The notes below the pieces were generated by a model. The model ran no database searches, was not told the origin of the DNA, and was given only the letters and a program-made list of their open reading frames with translations. Shown piece by piece: positions 10,049 to 19,943 of a stretch of 64,000 nt of DNA. Origin of the DNA: Ignavibacteria bacterium UBA2360 (GTDB lineage Bacteria; Bacteroidota; Ignavibacteria; Tepidaquicellales; OLB5). The translations under genes were made by a program, and so were the position numbers. The first letter of the stretch is position 1. Every line of letters starts with the position of its first letter. The DNA is taken from NCBI GenBank assembly GCA_002344125.1, contig DDTQ01000006.1:249652-313651 (forward strand), given 5' to 3'.

Positions 10049-11509
10049 ATGAGAAGAAAACCTGAAAAACTTGTAAATTTTATCAATGCTAAAGCATTTT
10101 GCTTTGCTTTGGTGTTAATAGCAATTTTATCTAGCATAAGTTTTGGGCAGAGTATAACGTGGCAAAGAACTTATGATGGACCCTTACATGAGGATGATAT
10201 CGGCTATGATATTTGTGAAGCAGACGGTGATAATTTTTATATCGTTGGATATGCAAACAATAGCCCAAACGTAATTTTCACTATAAAAATTGATAAATTT
10301 GGTGAAACTATTTGGACAAGAACTCTTAGCCACCCAAACGGTTTATCGATCAGAGCATTTGCAGTGGTATCAAGCGGCGATGGGGGATGCGTTTTAACTG
10401 GCAGCTGGGATTCATCTTTTACAATTAAATATGATATGGCAGGCAATCTGATTTGGCAGAAATTTTATGGAGGGTATGATGTGCAATGTCATGATATATT
10501 CCGTACTTCTGATGGGGGATATCTTGCTTGTGGTTGGCATTATTTGGATGGTTATATTTTGAAAATTGATTCCTCAGGTAGTTTTCTATGGGATAGAACT
10601 CTTACTTCTATGGGCGTAAGAGGCTACCTTTCAATTGTAAAGAGTATTGATCAAGGTATGATTTTGGCCGGAGTGTACAGTTTAACTCCTAATTTACCGA
10701 GTGACGCACTTTTCACCAAGATAGATACATTAGGTAACATTCTATATGAAAACAAATTTAAAATGAGAGGGTTGAGTACCGGCATATATTCTATTTGCAA
10801 AACAGAGAGTTCATATTTAGCAGCTGGTAATTTTAATAATGGTTCAGATTTCCGTGTTTTCATTTCGAAATTGGGATTGAACGGTGAAATTATTGATACA
10901 AATTCCTTTTATTCATTTAGAAATGAATATGACCCAAGAATAATTTCAATAAATTCAAACAGAATTGTTTACACTTCTATCAAAGATACAACTTATCCAA
11001 TACCAAGTTTTGTATTAATCAGAATTATGGATTCATCTTTCAACATTATTAATCAGAAAACTTTTCGATGGACTCAAGATTTAACAGTCAAATCGATCTA
11101 CCCTGTAAGTAACGGGGATATCCTTTTTGCAGGATGGAGCAAAGACCCTTTCCCCATTAGAGCGAATGTATATGCGCTTAGAACTGATAGTATGTTAAAT
11201 GCTATACCACCAATTGGAATAATTACCCAAAACAATAACTTACCTAATCAATTTTTGCTTGAAAGTTTTCCCAATCCTTTTAATCCATCTACCAAAATCA
11301 GATTCTTTATACCTAAAAATGGAAAAATTTCTTTAAAAATATTTGATCTTAGTGGTAAAGAAATAACAACCCTTGTAGACGCCTTTTTTAACAAAGGATA
11401 TCATGAGATTGACTGGCTGCCTGTATATAGCTCCAGTGGTATATATTTTGCAACACTCTTTGCAGATAATGAGTTAATCAGCTCCATCAAAATTATTTAT
11501 ATAAAATAA
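10049..11509 (+). CDS. Secreted beta-propeller-like protein with T9SS sorting domain
   Basis: This 486-residue exported protein has a signal peptide with an unusually long basic n-region (MRRKPEKLVNFINAK, then AFCFALVLIAILSSISFGQS). About six repeats of the form W-x-R/K-T...GY-DI...DGGY/C, spaced about 50 residues apart, suggest a beta-propeller of the delta-60-repeat type. The last 80 residues are a type A T9SS sorting domain (SFPNPFNPSTKIRFFIP...SGIYFATLFA...IKIIYIK). It is presumably exported through SprA and either anchored or released at the surface. Its binding target is unknown. No operon partner is visible. Confidence 0.85.
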   Translation: MRRKPEKLVNFINAKAFCFALVLIAILSSISFGQSITWQRTYDGPLHEDDIGYDICEADGDNFYIVGYANNSPNVIFTIKIDKFGETIWTRTLSHPNGLSIRAFAVVSSGDGGCVLTGSWDSSFTIKYDMAGNLIWQKFYGGYDVQCHDIFRTSDGGYLACGWHYLDGYILKIDSSGSFLWDRTLTSMGVRGYLSIVKSIDQGMILAGVYSLTPNLPSDALFTKIDTLGNILYENKFKMRGLSTGIYSICKTESSYLAAGNFNNGSDFRVFISKLGLNGEIIDTNSFYSFRNEYDPRIISINSNRIVYTSIKDTTYPIPSFVLIRIMDSSFNIINQKTFRWTQDLTVKSIYPVSNGDILFAGWSKDPFPIRANVYALRTDSMLNAIPPIGIITQNNNLPNQFLLESFPNPFNPSTKIRFFIPKNGKISLKIFDLSGKEITTLVDAFFNKGYHEIDWLPVYSSSGIYFATLFADNELISSIKIIYIK

Positions 11510-12199
11510 ATCATATGCAATAGGAAGATTGAAAAGCCGGCGTTGGTGTTCTCACCAACGACAAAATCATTTGAGTGAACCGTTGGTGAGAAACTGCAAA
11601 ATCAGTCAGCACCAATGGGGGCATAAAACACTTCACATGTTATTGCACGCATTCGCGGCTTGTGATATAAGCGCATTCATTTTGGTTGGCTATGCACGTC
11701 GCTGGTATATTGCCTTACATTAAAGCGTCTGGTCGTAAGCCCTGACGCCACACACAAGGTGGTGTCGGGAGTTTCCTCCCGACACAGGTATTATTACGCC
11801 CCTTTGGGGTTAATGATCAGAAATTGTTACATAAACCTGCCGGTCTTGAAGACTCGGCAGGTTTTGCTTTTGTAGTCGAGCCTTTAATGGCTCGTTGATG
11901 ATTTATCATGTAACCGACTACGAACCCTGAAAGGGTTCGATTACTGAATATAGTTAGAGAGTATGTAGTCGAGCCACTGTCAAGCCAGTCCTGCGGCTTT
12001 CAGGGCTCGTTTGGTTTTTTTGTATATTCAGGCACTAACCCTGCTCCATATGAGTCACTGCGTGAAAAGGGTTCGCTTACACATATACCTAACTTTTATT
12101 GTCATTCCTTTATTTATTGATAAAAACCCAATTTTTGAGTAAGTTTGTTAATAAAATGTAACCCAAATATTAAATAAAACTTGTCTTTAATAGATTAAA
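11510..12199. repeat. Repeat-rich intergenic region with several hairpins
   Basis: No credible gene is present in these 690 bp. Features in order: GTTGGTG/CACCAAC arms around 11540-11600; a hairpin at 11762-11785 (GTGTCGGGAG/CTCCCGACAC); CCCCTTTGGGG near 11800; a 9-bp perfect stem at 11834-11863 (AACCTGCCG/CGGCAGGTT) followed by TTGCTTTT. Then come a second copy of the 78-bp GTAGTCGAGCC palindrome at about 11871-11945 and a third, degraded and interrupted copy at about 11963-12081. The last 100 bp are AT-rich and probably hold the promoter of the aminotransferase gene. Confidence 0.75.
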
Positions 12200-13567
12200 T
12201 TGAAAGACGTACTCGAAAATACTCTGTTACAAACTTCGTCAGATATACGGATTAACACTCCTATAGACTATAATATAGTTAAACAGAAGATCGAAGAATC
12301 AAAACTGCCGTGTGTAGGCAAAGCATCAATCAGAGAAATAAGGACCCTTATCAATCAAATAGAAAAAGCAAGCGGCAAAAAATTCATCAGGATGGAAATG
12401 GGTGTCCCCGGACTGCCCGCTTCAAAGATCGGCATTGATGCCGAAATTGAAGCCCTCAAAAGGGGAGTGGCAAACGCTTACCCCGAAATTGAAGGCATCA
12501 CAGAATTGAAGCGCGAGATCTCGAGGTTCATAAAACTATTTTTAGATGTTGAAGTTCAGGAAAAAGCCTGCATTCCATGCACGGGTTCCACCAGCGGAAG
12601 CTTTGTAACATTTTTAACCCTGGCAAGAGCTGATAAGAATAAAGATACAGTTCTGTTCCTGGATCCCGGTTTCCCTGTGCATAAAATGCAGTTAAAGGTG
12701 CTTGGAATCAACCAGCAGAATATTGACGTTTATAAATTCCGCGGCGAGAAGCTGCGCGAAACGCTTGAAGAAAAACTGAAACATGGAAAAATTTCCTGTT
12801 TATTATATTCAAACCCCAATAATCCATCATGGATATGCTTTACCGATAAAGAACTGAAAATAATCGGTGAGTTGTGTAAGAAGTACGATGTAATTCCCAT
12901 AGAGGACCTTGCATATTTTAACATGGATTTCCGCAAGGATTATTCCAAACCCGGAATGGAACCGCATCAGCCAACGGTGGCAAAGTATTGCGATAATTAT
13001 ATGATACTTGTATCAGGCTCAAAGATATTTTCATACGCAGGGCAGAGGATTGGCTGCATAATTATTTCCGATGGCCTGTTCAACCGTGATTACCCTGACC
13101 TGCTCAGATACTTCAGCAGCGCGAATTTTGGTCATACAATGATCTACGGTGCGGCTTACTCCGTAAGCGCGGGGGTGACACACTCCACCCAGTACGCATT
13201 CGCGGCTTTGCTTAAGGCTGTGAACGATGGCGACCATGACTTTGTTGAAGAAGTAAAAATTTACGGTCACCGCGCCAAAAAAATGAAAAAAATGTTCCTC
13301 GAAAACGGTTTCAGGATAGTTTACGATCATGATGACGGCGCGCCGATAGCTGACGGATTTTATTTCACCGTTGCTTACGATGATATGCCGGGTGAACAGC
13401 TGCTTGAGGAGTTGTTATATTACGGTATCAGCGCGATATCCCTCAGCAACACCGGAAGCCTGCGCACAGAAGGTATCCGCGCATGCGTATCGCTTGTGCA
13501 TGATACTCAGCTGCCTGAGCTTGAAGAAAGACTTTTGCTTTTTCATAAGAACCATAAACCGGATTAG
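12200..13567 (+). CDS. PLP-dependent class I/II aminotransferase
   Basis: The 455-residue protein has the fold type I aminotransferase pattern. It has the NPNNPSW motif, the cofactor-pocket acidic residue segment IPIEDLAYFNMD, and the PLP lysine in SGSKIFSYAGQRIGCI. There is an N-terminal extension of about 60 residues before the usual domain start. It transfers amino groups between an amino acid and a 2-oxo acid in the cytoplasm; aspartate, aromatic or branched-chain substrates are all possible. The start codon is TTG (MKDVLENTLLQ). The gene stands alone, with a promoter for nuoM starting right after its stop. Confidence 0.88.
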   Translation: MKDVLENTLLQTSSDIRINTPIDYNIVKQKIEESKLPCVGKASIREIRTLINQIEKASGKKFIRMEMGVPGLPASKIGIDAEIEALKRGVANAYPEIEGITELKREISRFIKLFLDVEVQEKACIPCTGSTSGSFVTFLTLARADKNKDTVLFLDPGFPVHKMQLKVLGINQQNIDVYKFRGEKLRETLEEKLKHGKISCLLYSNPNNPSWICFTDKELKIIGELCKKYDVIPIEDLAYFNMDFRKDYSKPGMEPHQPTVAKYCDNYMILVSGSKIFSYAGQRIGCIIISDGLFNRDYPDLLRYFSSANFGHTMIYGAAYSVSAGVTHSTQYAFAALLKAVNDGDHDFVEEVKIYGHRAKKMKKMFLENGFRIVYDHDDGAPIADGFYFTVAYDDMPGEQLLEELLYYGISAISLSNTGSLRTEGIRACVSLVHDTQLPELEERLLLFHKNHKPD

Positions 13568-13579
13568 AGTTACTTTTAG

Positions 13580-13611
13580 TTTGCAGTACATGTATCATTA
13601 TTATATATTTG
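13580..13611 (+). promoter_or_regulatory. Bacteroidota-type promoter for nuoM
   Basis: TTTG (13580-13583), a 20-nt spacer and TATATTTG (13604-13611) match the -33/-7 consensus of Bacteroidota housekeeping promoters. It lies just after the aminotransferase stop and about 40 bp before the GTG of nuoM. Confidence 0.7.
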
Positions 13612-13650
13612 TTTAGAAAAGATAACAGTAAAATTTTAAATTTATAACAG

Positions 13651-15171
13651 GTGAACAATATTCTATCAATTCTGATCTTTGCGCCAATTGTTTTAGGGAT
13701 CCCGATTCTGTTTTTCGGAAAGAACGAGAAGTTAGTTAAGATATATTCGCTGGTAATATCTACCGGTGTATTCGGGCTGGCATTATACCTCTTTAGTATG
13801 TATAACGCGGCGAACCCTGATTACCAGTTCATAGAAAGATACCAATGGGTTAAGGATTTCAATGTGTTCTATCAGCTTGGAGTTGACGGAATTTCAATAT
13901 TAATGGTCATGCTGACTGCGTTCATTTTTCCGGTGACAATACTCGGCGTTTGGAATTCAGTTACCACAAGGATTAAGGAATTTTACTTCCTGCTCCTTCT
14001 GTTAATGGGCGCTCTCTTCGGGGTGTTCCTTTCACTTGATCTTATTCTGTTCTACGTGTTCTGGGAATTGATACTGATACCGATGTATTTCATAATCGGT
14101 TTCTGGGGCGGAAAGAATAAGTACTATGCGAACATAAAATTCTTTTTATATACAATGTTCGGCAGTTTGCTGATGCTGGTTGCGATTATCTGGATCTCGC
14201 AATACTTAACTCCGCAGCTGGGCAGGTTCACCACAGACTATCTTGAACTCAGAAAGGTATCTCCGTACATCCCTGAAAAAATTCAGTTATGGCTCTTTAT
14301 ATTCTTCGGAATAAGTTTTGTTATCAAGGTGCCTATGTTCCCGTTCCATACCTGGCTGCCTGATGCGCACACTGAAGCGCCAACCGCAGGCAGTATAATC
14401 CTTGCGGCCGTGCTGCTTAAGATGGGTACATACGGTTTGTTAAGGTTTTCTATGGAGCTGTTTCCCCTCATATTTGTATCTTATGCATGGCTGCTTGCGC
14501 TGCTGGGAGTGATAGGTATAATCTACGGAGCGCTTGTTTGTATTGCCCAAAAGGATATTAAAAAGCTTGTGGCGTATTCATCTGTGAGTCACATGGGATT
14601 TATTATGCTGGGTATAGCCGCTATGACGGTTGAATCGATCCAGGGCGGAATAATACAGATGGTGAATCATGGTCTTTCAACCGGCGCGCTGTTTATGTTC
14701 GTTGGATTTTTGTATGAAAGACGCCACACCAGGGAAATTGCCGACTACGGCGGAATACTTAAAACCATTCCGATCTTCGGAACTTTATTTCTTGTTATCG
14801 TCTTATCATCTATAGGTTTACCTGGTTTAAACGGTTTTATTGGTGAATTCATGATCCTGATAGGTTCATTTAATTCACCGCTGCTTAGCAATCATACTTA
14901 CGCTATCGCGGCAACATCAGGGGTTGTATTAAGCGCTGTTTATTTATTATGGATGTACCAGCGTGTTTTACTCGGACCCATAACTAAAGAAGAAAATAAA
15001 ACTATCCCTGATCTTAACTTCAGGGAGATCTTTGCTTCATCACTGCTGCTTATATTTATTGTTTGGATAGGCGTATATCCGAATACATTCTTAAGCAAAT
15101 CCGAATCATCCGTTAAGAAACTGATTGAAAACGTGGAAACGGCAAAAAAGAATTTGCTTAAAACTCCATAA
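13651..15171 (+). CDS. nuoM: NADH-quinone oxidoreductase subunit M
   Basis: NuoM is one of the three antiporter-like proton-pumping subunits of complex I in the inner membrane. The 506-residue, about 14-helix protein shows the family core: FWELILIPMYFIIGFWGG, the helix around FHTWLPDAHTEAPTAGSIILAAVLLKMGTYGLLRF with its pumping lysine, and LVAYSSVSHMGFIMLGI. It starts with GTG. It is not in a nuoA-N operon. Its only partner is a Na+/H+ antiporter 27 bp downstream, and nuoN and nuoKL lie 20-30 kb away on the same strand. A promoter with a TTG-N20-TATATTTG layout precedes it. Confidence 0.95.
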   Translation: MNNILSILIFAPIVLGIPILFFGKNEKLVKIYSLVISTGVFGLALYLFSMYNAANPDYQFIERYQWVKDFNVFYQLGVDGISILMVMLTAFIFPVTILGVWNSVTTRIKEFYFLLLLLMGALFGVFLSLDLILFYVFWELILIPMYFIIGFWGGKNKYYANIKFFLYTMFGSLLMLVAIIWISQYLTPQLGRFTTDYLELRKVSPYIPEKIQLWLFIFFGISFVIKVPMFPFHTWLPDAHTEAPTAGSIILAAVLLKMGTYGLLRFSMELFPLIFVSYAWLLALLGVIGIIYGALVCIAQKDIKKLVAYSSVSHMGFIMLGIAAMTVESIQGGIIQMVNHGLSTGALFMFVGFLYERRHTREIADYGGILKTIPIFGTLFLVIVLSSIGLPGLNGFIGEFMILIGSFNSPLLSNHTYAIAATSGVVLSAVYLLWMYQRVLLGPITKEENKTIPDLNFREIFASSLLLIFIVWIGVYPNTFLSKSESSVKKLIENVETAKKNLLKTP

Positions 15172-15198
15172 ACCAAAAATTAATTAAATTGTAGTTCT

Positions 15199-16458
15199 AT
15201 GGAACCTAATATTTTTAGCGTTCTGCCCTTTATATTTTTGCTGCTATCCATCGCGGTAATGCCCTTTATTGCCCCGAAATTCTGGCACGAAAAATATCAC
15301 CTGGTATCGCTGGGGCTGGCATTTGTTACGGCAGTTTATTACCTCATAATGACAAAGGGCTGGGACCTGATGCACTCCATAGAAGAATACGTGATGTTTA
15401 TCTCACTGTTAACTGCGCTTTACATAGTATCAGGCGGAATACTGATAGAGATCAAAGGTATGGCTACGCCGATGCGCAACACGGTGCTGCTTGCAATAGG
15501 AGGCGTGCTTGCCAATATTATTGGCACAACCGGAGCTTCAATGCTGCTTATAAGACCCTTTATCAAAACAAACAAGATCAGAATTACCAATTTTCATATT
15601 GTATTTTTTATCTTTATAGTATCAAATGTAGGCGGTGCGCTAACACCTATAGGTGACCCGCCGCTCTTCCTGGGTTTCTTGAAAGGTATTCCGTTTTTCT
15701 GGATATTTGACAAGGTCTTCTTTAAGTGGCTGGTAGTGTTAAGTATTTTGCTGGTCATATTTTACATTGCAGATTATATCAATTTCAAGAAAGCTCCGCC
15801 CGAAATTGAAGAGATAGAAAGAAAAGCGAAAGAGAAGATAAAAATAAAAGGCGGAATGAATTTTATTTTTCTTGCTGTTATAATCGGTTCCGTTTTTATT
15901 TCCGAGCCGCTTTTTTTAAGAGAAGGAATAATGCTGCTTACAGCATTCTTATCTTACAAGTTTACTAAAAAGGAGATACACCAGAGAAATCAGTTTAATT
16001 TCTACCCCATAAAAGAAGTCGCCTGGCTTTTTATTGGCATTTTTATTACAATGACACCCGCTCTTGAATTGTTGAGACTTCACTCAACCGATCTTGGTGT
16101 AACTTCACCCTCGCAGTATTACTGGTTCACGGGCATTCTTTCAGGCTTCCTGGATAACGCGCCTACCTATTTAACATTCCTTACAGCTTCGATGGGTATA
16201 TACGGACTTGATATAAACAATGCACAGAATGTACTTGCTTTCATTGTTGAGCATGAAAAACATGTTGTGGCAATTTCAATTTCAGCTGTATTTTTCGGGG
16301 CTATGACCTATATAGGAAACGGCCCGAATTTTATGGTCAAATCAATTGCGGATAATCAGAACGTTGAAACACCCGGCTTCTTTAAATACATGTATATGTT
16401 CTCTATCCCGATTTTGATACCAATTTACCTGCTCATTTGGTGGCTGTTTATTAGCTGA
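15199..16458 (+). CDS. Sodium:proton antiporter (ion transporter superfamily, NhaD/CitMHS-like)
   Basis: This 419-residue polytopic protein has about 11 membrane segments. It carries the paired motifs of the family: GGVLANIIGTTGASMLLIRP with VSNVGGALTPIGDPPLFLGFLKG in the first half, and SGFLDNAPTYLTFL with FFGAMTYIGNGPNFMVKSIAD in the second. Such proteins exchange Na+ for H+ at the inner membrane. It follows nuoM by 27 bp, so the two are probably cotranscribed, which would link proton pumping to Na+ extrusion. The substrate is inferred from the family only; related members move dicarboxylates or arsenite. Confidence 0.85.
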   Translation: MEPNIFSVLPFIFLLLSIAVMPFIAPKFWHEKYHLVSLGLAFVTAVYYLIMTKGWDLMHSIEEYVMFISLLTALYIVSGGILIEIKGMATPMRNTVLLAIGGVLANIIGTTGASMLLIRPFIKTNKIRITNFHIVFFIFIVSNVGGALTPIGDPPLFLGFLKGIPFFWIFDKVFFKWLVVLSILLVIFYIADYINFKKAPPEIEEIERKAKEKIKIKGGMNFIFLAVIIGSVFISEPLFLREGIMLLTAFLSYKFTKKEIHQRNQFNFYPIKEVAWLFIGIFITMTPALELLRLHSTDLGVTSPSQYYWFTGILSGFLDNAPTYLTFLTASMGIYGLDINNAQNVLAFIVEHEKHVVAISISAVFFGAMTYIGNGPNFMVKSIADNQNVETPGFFKYMYMFSIPILIPIYLLIWWLFIS

Positions 16459-16476
16459 TTTTCAATAAATATTCAC

Positions 16477-16507
16477 TTGTTCAGATTTTTTAATACCTTT
16501 ATATTTG
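16477..16507 (+). promoter_or_regulatory. Promoter giving a probably leaderless mRNA
   Basis: TTG (16477-16479), a 20-nt spacer and TATATTTG (16500-16507) fit the Bacteroidota consensus. The -7 box ends 3 nt before the ATG at 16511, so transcription should begin at or next to the start codon. Confidence 0.65.
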
Positions 16508-16510
16508 TAT

Positions 16511-16735
16511 ATGAATACAGGTAAAAAATGCAAATGCGGCTTTACAGTTGGCGACCCTATGATAATTCCAAAAACAAAGTATAATAAAAAAGGATACTTC
16601 TGGCTTTCAATGGGTTACAGTGCTAAACCCACAGAAGTTGTTTTCCAGTGCCAGACATGCGGCGAAATTATCGCCACCTCAACCGATGAAGAAATAATTG
16701 AAAAATACAGGTACAATTCAGATATAATTCAATAA
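16511..16735 (+). CDS. Small zinc-ribbon-like protein
   Basis: The 74-residue protein begins MNTGKKCKCGF and ends with a second cysteine pair, CQTCGEII. The four cysteines (CxC and CxxC, about 45 residues apart) suggest one zinc site. I recognise no named family. I prefer the ATG at 16511 over the in-frame TTG at 16505, because the promoter -7 box overlaps the TTG. It sits between the antiporter and a sialidase-like gene (12 bp from the latter), so it may be the first gene of that unit. Confidence 0.7.
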   Translation: MNTGKKCKCGFTVGDPMIIPKTKYNKKGYFWLSMGYSAKPTEVVFQCQTCGEIIATSTDEEIIEKYRYNSDIIQ

Positions 16736-16747
16736 ATAAAATCACAA

Positions 16748-18439
16748 ATGAAAAACTTCACTCTCTTAGCCCTGTTTTTTGTTTTAATTCTTGCTCTCTC
16801 CAATGAATCATACTCACAGCTCTCATCCAAAGAACGCCTGAAATATCCGCTGGCAATGGATATTCCCGGAAAGATATATCCAAACCCCGGACCGGTTAAC
16901 ACTCTGGATGACCCGCTGGAATTCTTTAATATAAACATTTCGCAGAATTCCGCCCCGCAAAACGAACCTTCAGTTCGTATAAGCCGCAAAGATACCAATA
17001 AGGTTGTTGCCGCTTGGCGTGATTTCAGGTATGGCAGTGATCCCACAGCCAACCGAAGGGTTGGCTACAGCTATTCCACAAACGGCGGGTTGACATGGTC
17101 AGTTTCAAGGTTACTTGATTCAACACTGCTGCCCGGCGGTCTTACCAGAAACAGTGACCCCGTTGTAACTACCGATACAGCAGGCAACTTTTATATTGCT
17201 GTCGTTGCAATTCAGGGCGTCTCAGGTGGTAACCTAACTCTGGCTGTTTACAAATCTACCAATGGGGGACAGACATTTCCGCAGGCTTTTATATGCTCTC
17301 AAACAGGCACAGAAGATAAAGAATGGATAACTACCGATCTTAGTGAGATAAGTCCGTTTTTAAACACTCTTTACATAAGCTGGACAAGCTTTTCGCTTGG
17401 GGGAATAAAAGTTACCAAATCTACCAATGCCGGAGTAAACTGGAGCACACCAAGCAATGTAAGCGATGCGACAGGCGGGGTGCAGGGTTCTGATATCTGT
17501 ATCAGCTCCGATGGTCAGGTAAATGTGGTATGGCTTGGATTCAGTTCTGATGCTGAAATTACTTATGACAGGTCAGTTAACGGTGGTGATAATTTTGGAG
17601 CAGACCAGATAATTACAACAGGTCCATTTCCTTCCGGATTGCCAAACAACGTGAATACTTTTCCAACTATTGCCACTGATAACAGTTTCGGTCCACGCGG
17701 AGGCTGGATATATATTGCCTTTGCGGATAACCGCAACGGGGATTGTGATATATTCCTTGTTAAGAGTACAGATGCGGGAACAAGCTGGTCATCACCTGTG
17801 AGAATTAACAACGACCCCATTGGCAACGGTAAAATACAATACTGGCCAACAATTGCTGTGAACAACCAGGGCAATATTGCCGTGCTGTTCATGGATTCCC
17901 GTAACACTGCAGATAATACTATCATAGAAGCATACATCGCCAGATCATATGATGGCGGCGTTACTTTCACCAATGAACTATTGAGCACTGAACCATCTCC
18001 AACGCTTATACCCGGCAGTAACGTTAGATTCGGTGATTACATCGATCTCGATTACGCCGGTAAACGCCTTGTGCCTGTGTGGACTGACGAGCGGGCAGGG
18101 GGATTTAACCAGGAGATATTTACTTCAGAAATTGATGAGCTGTTACCGGTGAGCGGTACAGGAGGCAATTTGCCGGGTGAATTCAGTCTTGGGCAGAATT
18201 ACCCGAATCCGTTTAACCCGAATACCAGAATTTCATTCAGCCTGCCAAGAGCAACTGAATTAAAGATAGAAATTTATTCCGCAATTGGCACTCTGGTAAA
18301 AACCATCGCAAGCGGAAGCTATCCTGCGGGAAGTCACACAATGAATTTCAATGCAGGCGCGCTTTCAAGCGGTGTGTATTTTTATAAATTAACAGCCGGT
18401 GAATTTTCACAAACAAGATCAATGATACTCGTAAAATAA
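16748..18439 (+). CDS. Secreted sialidase-like BNR-repeat protein with T9SS sorting domain
   Basis: A signal peptide (MKNFTLLALFFVLILALSNESYSQ) leads into a six-bladed sialidase-type propeller. Asp-box/BNR repeats recur as STNGGLTWS, STNGGQTF, STNAGVNWS, SVNGGDNFG, STDAGTSWS and SYDGGVTF. The C-terminal 80 residues are a type A T9SS domain (QNYPNPFNPNTRISFSLP...SGVYFYKLTAGEF). At 563 residues it resembles the exo-alpha-sialidase-annotated surface proteins of Bacteroidota, but I cannot see the full catalytic Arg triad, so enzymatic activity is not established. The peptidase T gene starts 8 bp after its stop. Confidence 0.87.
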   Translation: MKNFTLLALFFVLILALSNESYSQLSSKERLKYPLAMDIPGKIYPNPGPVNTLDDPLEFFNINISQNSAPQNEPSVRISRKDTNKVVAAWRDFRYGSDPTANRRVGYSYSTNGGLTWSVSRLLDSTLLPGGLTRNSDPVVTTDTAGNFYIAVVAIQGVSGGNLTLAVYKSTNGGQTFPQAFICSQTGTEDKEWITTDLSEISPFLNTLYISWTSFSLGGIKVTKSTNAGVNWSTPSNVSDATGGVQGSDICISSDGQVNVVWLGFSSDAEITYDRSVNGGDNFGADQIITTGPFPSGLPNNVNTFPTIATDNSFGPRGGWIYIAFADNRNGDCDIFLVKSTDAGTSWSSPVRINNDPIGNGKIQYWPTIAVNNQGNIAVLFMDSRNTADNTIIEAYIARSYDGGVTFTNELLSTEPSPTLIPGSNVRFGDYIDLDYAGKRLVPVWTDERAGGFNQEIFTSEIDELLPVSGTGGNLPGEFSLGQNYPNPFNPNTRISFSLPRATELKIEIYSAIGTLVKTIASGSYPAGSHTMNFNAGALSSGVYFYKLTAGEFSQTRSMILVK

Positions 18440-18447
18440 GAAAGAAT

Positions 18448-19698
18448 ATGTTCAAAGATTATAAATATACTTGCGTCGATAGATTTTTAAAATACGTTCA
18501 GGTCGATACGCAATCAGACCCTCTTTCTGATACATATCCATCTACTGAAAAACAGAAGGATCTTGCCAAAATTCTTGTCGCGGAGCTGCTTGAAATGGGC
18601 ATTAAGGATGCCCATATGGACGAACACGGCTATGTATTCGGCACTATTGAAGGTAACACGGAAAAGAAAGTGCCCGTAATTTGCTTCTGTTCACACATGG
18701 ATACTTCGCCGGATTCAAGCGGTGAGAACGTTAAGCCGATAATTCACAAAAATTACCGGGGAGGCAGTATAACACTCCCCGGTGATAAGACGCAGGTTTT
18801 AACCCCTGAAGTACATGCGGAGCTTAAGAATCAGATAGGCAACGATATCATCACTAGTGACGGAACGACCCTGCTTGGCGCGGATAATAAAGCCGGGGTA
18901 GCGGAAATTATGGATGCCGCGAACTACCTGTTAACTCACCCTAAAATTAAGCACGGCAGAATCCGCATTCTTTTCACCCCCGATGAAGAAGTTGGGCGGG
19001 GAGTGGAGAAGCTGGATATGGCAAAACTAGCCGCAGATTACGGCTATACAATGGATGGAGACAAGGCCGGATGCGTGGAAGATGAGACATTTTCGGCGGA
19101 TTCCGTTACAATTAAAATTAATGGCGTAATTACACACCCCGGTTCAGCCTACGGCAAGATGGAAAACGCGATCAAAATTGCAGGCGATATTATTGCCGCG
19201 CTGCCTAAGGATTCACTTTCACCTGAAACCACCAAGGGTCTGGAAGGATTCATTCACCCTGTTTCCGTCAAAGGTGGAGCGGAATGCACGGAGATCAAAT
19301 TTATAATCCGTGACTTTGTAACCTCGGGACTTGCTGAAAAGGAAAATATTCTAAAAAACATTACTGATAAGGTGTTATCTTATTATCCTAATAGCAGTTA
19401 TGAATTTGTAATTGAAGAATCTTACCGCAATATGCACGAAGTTTTGAAGACTGTACCTTTTGTAACAGAGTATGCTTTTGAGGCTGTGAAGCGGGCAGGA
19501 TTGGTGCCATTTAAGAAGTCAGTTCGCGGCGGCACAGATGGCTCGAAGCTCTCGTTTATGGGGCTGCCGTGTCCAAATGTGTTTGCAGGTGAGCATGCTA
19601 TCCACAGCAAGCAGGAGTGGTGCAGCGTGCAGGATATGCAGAAGGCCGTAGAAACGATAGTGCATTTGTGTATGGTGTGGGAGGAGAAGGCTCGCTAA
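18448..19698 (+). CDS. pepT: Peptidase T (tripeptide aminopeptidase)
   Basis: This cytoplasmic M20 family metallopeptidase removes the N-terminal residue of tripeptides. Length (416) and start (MFKDYKYTCVDRFLKYVQVDTQSD) match PepT. Zinc ligand regions are present: SHMDTSPD, GADNKAGVAE and TPDEEVGRG, plus a C-terminal histidine (AGEHAIHSKQEW). The GGTDGSKLSFMGLPCPN segment is characteristic. The gene is 8 bp downstream of a secreted propeller protein, which suggests cotranscription, with peptide use as a loose common theme. Confidence 0.93.
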   Translation: MFKDYKYTCVDRFLKYVQVDTQSDPLSDTYPSTEKQKDLAKILVAELLEMGIKDAHMDEHGYVFGTIEGNTEKKVPVICFCSHMDTSPDSSGENVKPIIHKNYRGGSITLPGDKTQVLTPEVHAELKNQIGNDIITSDGTTLLGADNKAGVAEIMDAANYLLTHPKIKHGRIRILFTPDEEVGRGVEKLDMAKLAADYGYTMDGDKAGCVEDETFSADSVTIKINGVITHPGSAYGKMENAIKIAGDIIAALPKDSLSPETTKGLEGFIHPVSVKGGAECTEIKFIIRDFVTSGLAEKENILKNITDKVLSYYPNSSYEFVIEESYRNMHEVLKTVPFVTEYAFEAVKRAGLVPFKKSVRGGTDGSKLSFMGLPCPNVFAGEHAIHSKQEWCSVQDMQKAVETIVHLCMVWEEKAR

Positions 19699-19943
19699 AA
19701 TCCTGAGCGAACTGCCATTGGCCGTGAGAGAAGGATCTCATAGATAGCGCTAGTAATTTATATCAACCTTGAATCTCAAGGTAGATTTCTCGTTTTTATT
19801 TCCTTCTGAAAAGTCAAAGAACTGGCGAAAATATTTGGCAGAAAATAGAGGAAATCCAAATGCTTTTTCCTTTTTATCATTTCCCCCTGACAGGTCGAAG
19901 AACTGGCGAAGACATGTGGGAACACAAGGGGGTCTTACGCTAA
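19699..19943. repeat. Degenerate tandem repeats and left arm of the DUF559 cassette
   Basis: A hairpin of the ATCCTGAGCG...GAAGGATCT type lies near 19700-19741. Two related blocks, each containing AAGAACTGGCGAA, begin 81 bp apart (the word is at 19817 and 19898). The second block, 19861-19936 (TGCTTTT... TCCCCCTGACAGG... GGGGGTCTT), is repeated in inverted orientation at 20321-20368 on the far side of the DUF559 gene. The open frame crossing these repeats has a translation that simply follows the repeat and is not supported as a gene. Confidence 0.7.

Noticed and set aside
11529..11723. 64-codon open frame in the 11.5-12.2 kb spacer
   Set aside because: It lies over hairpin repeats, has no conserved pattern and no ribosome site.
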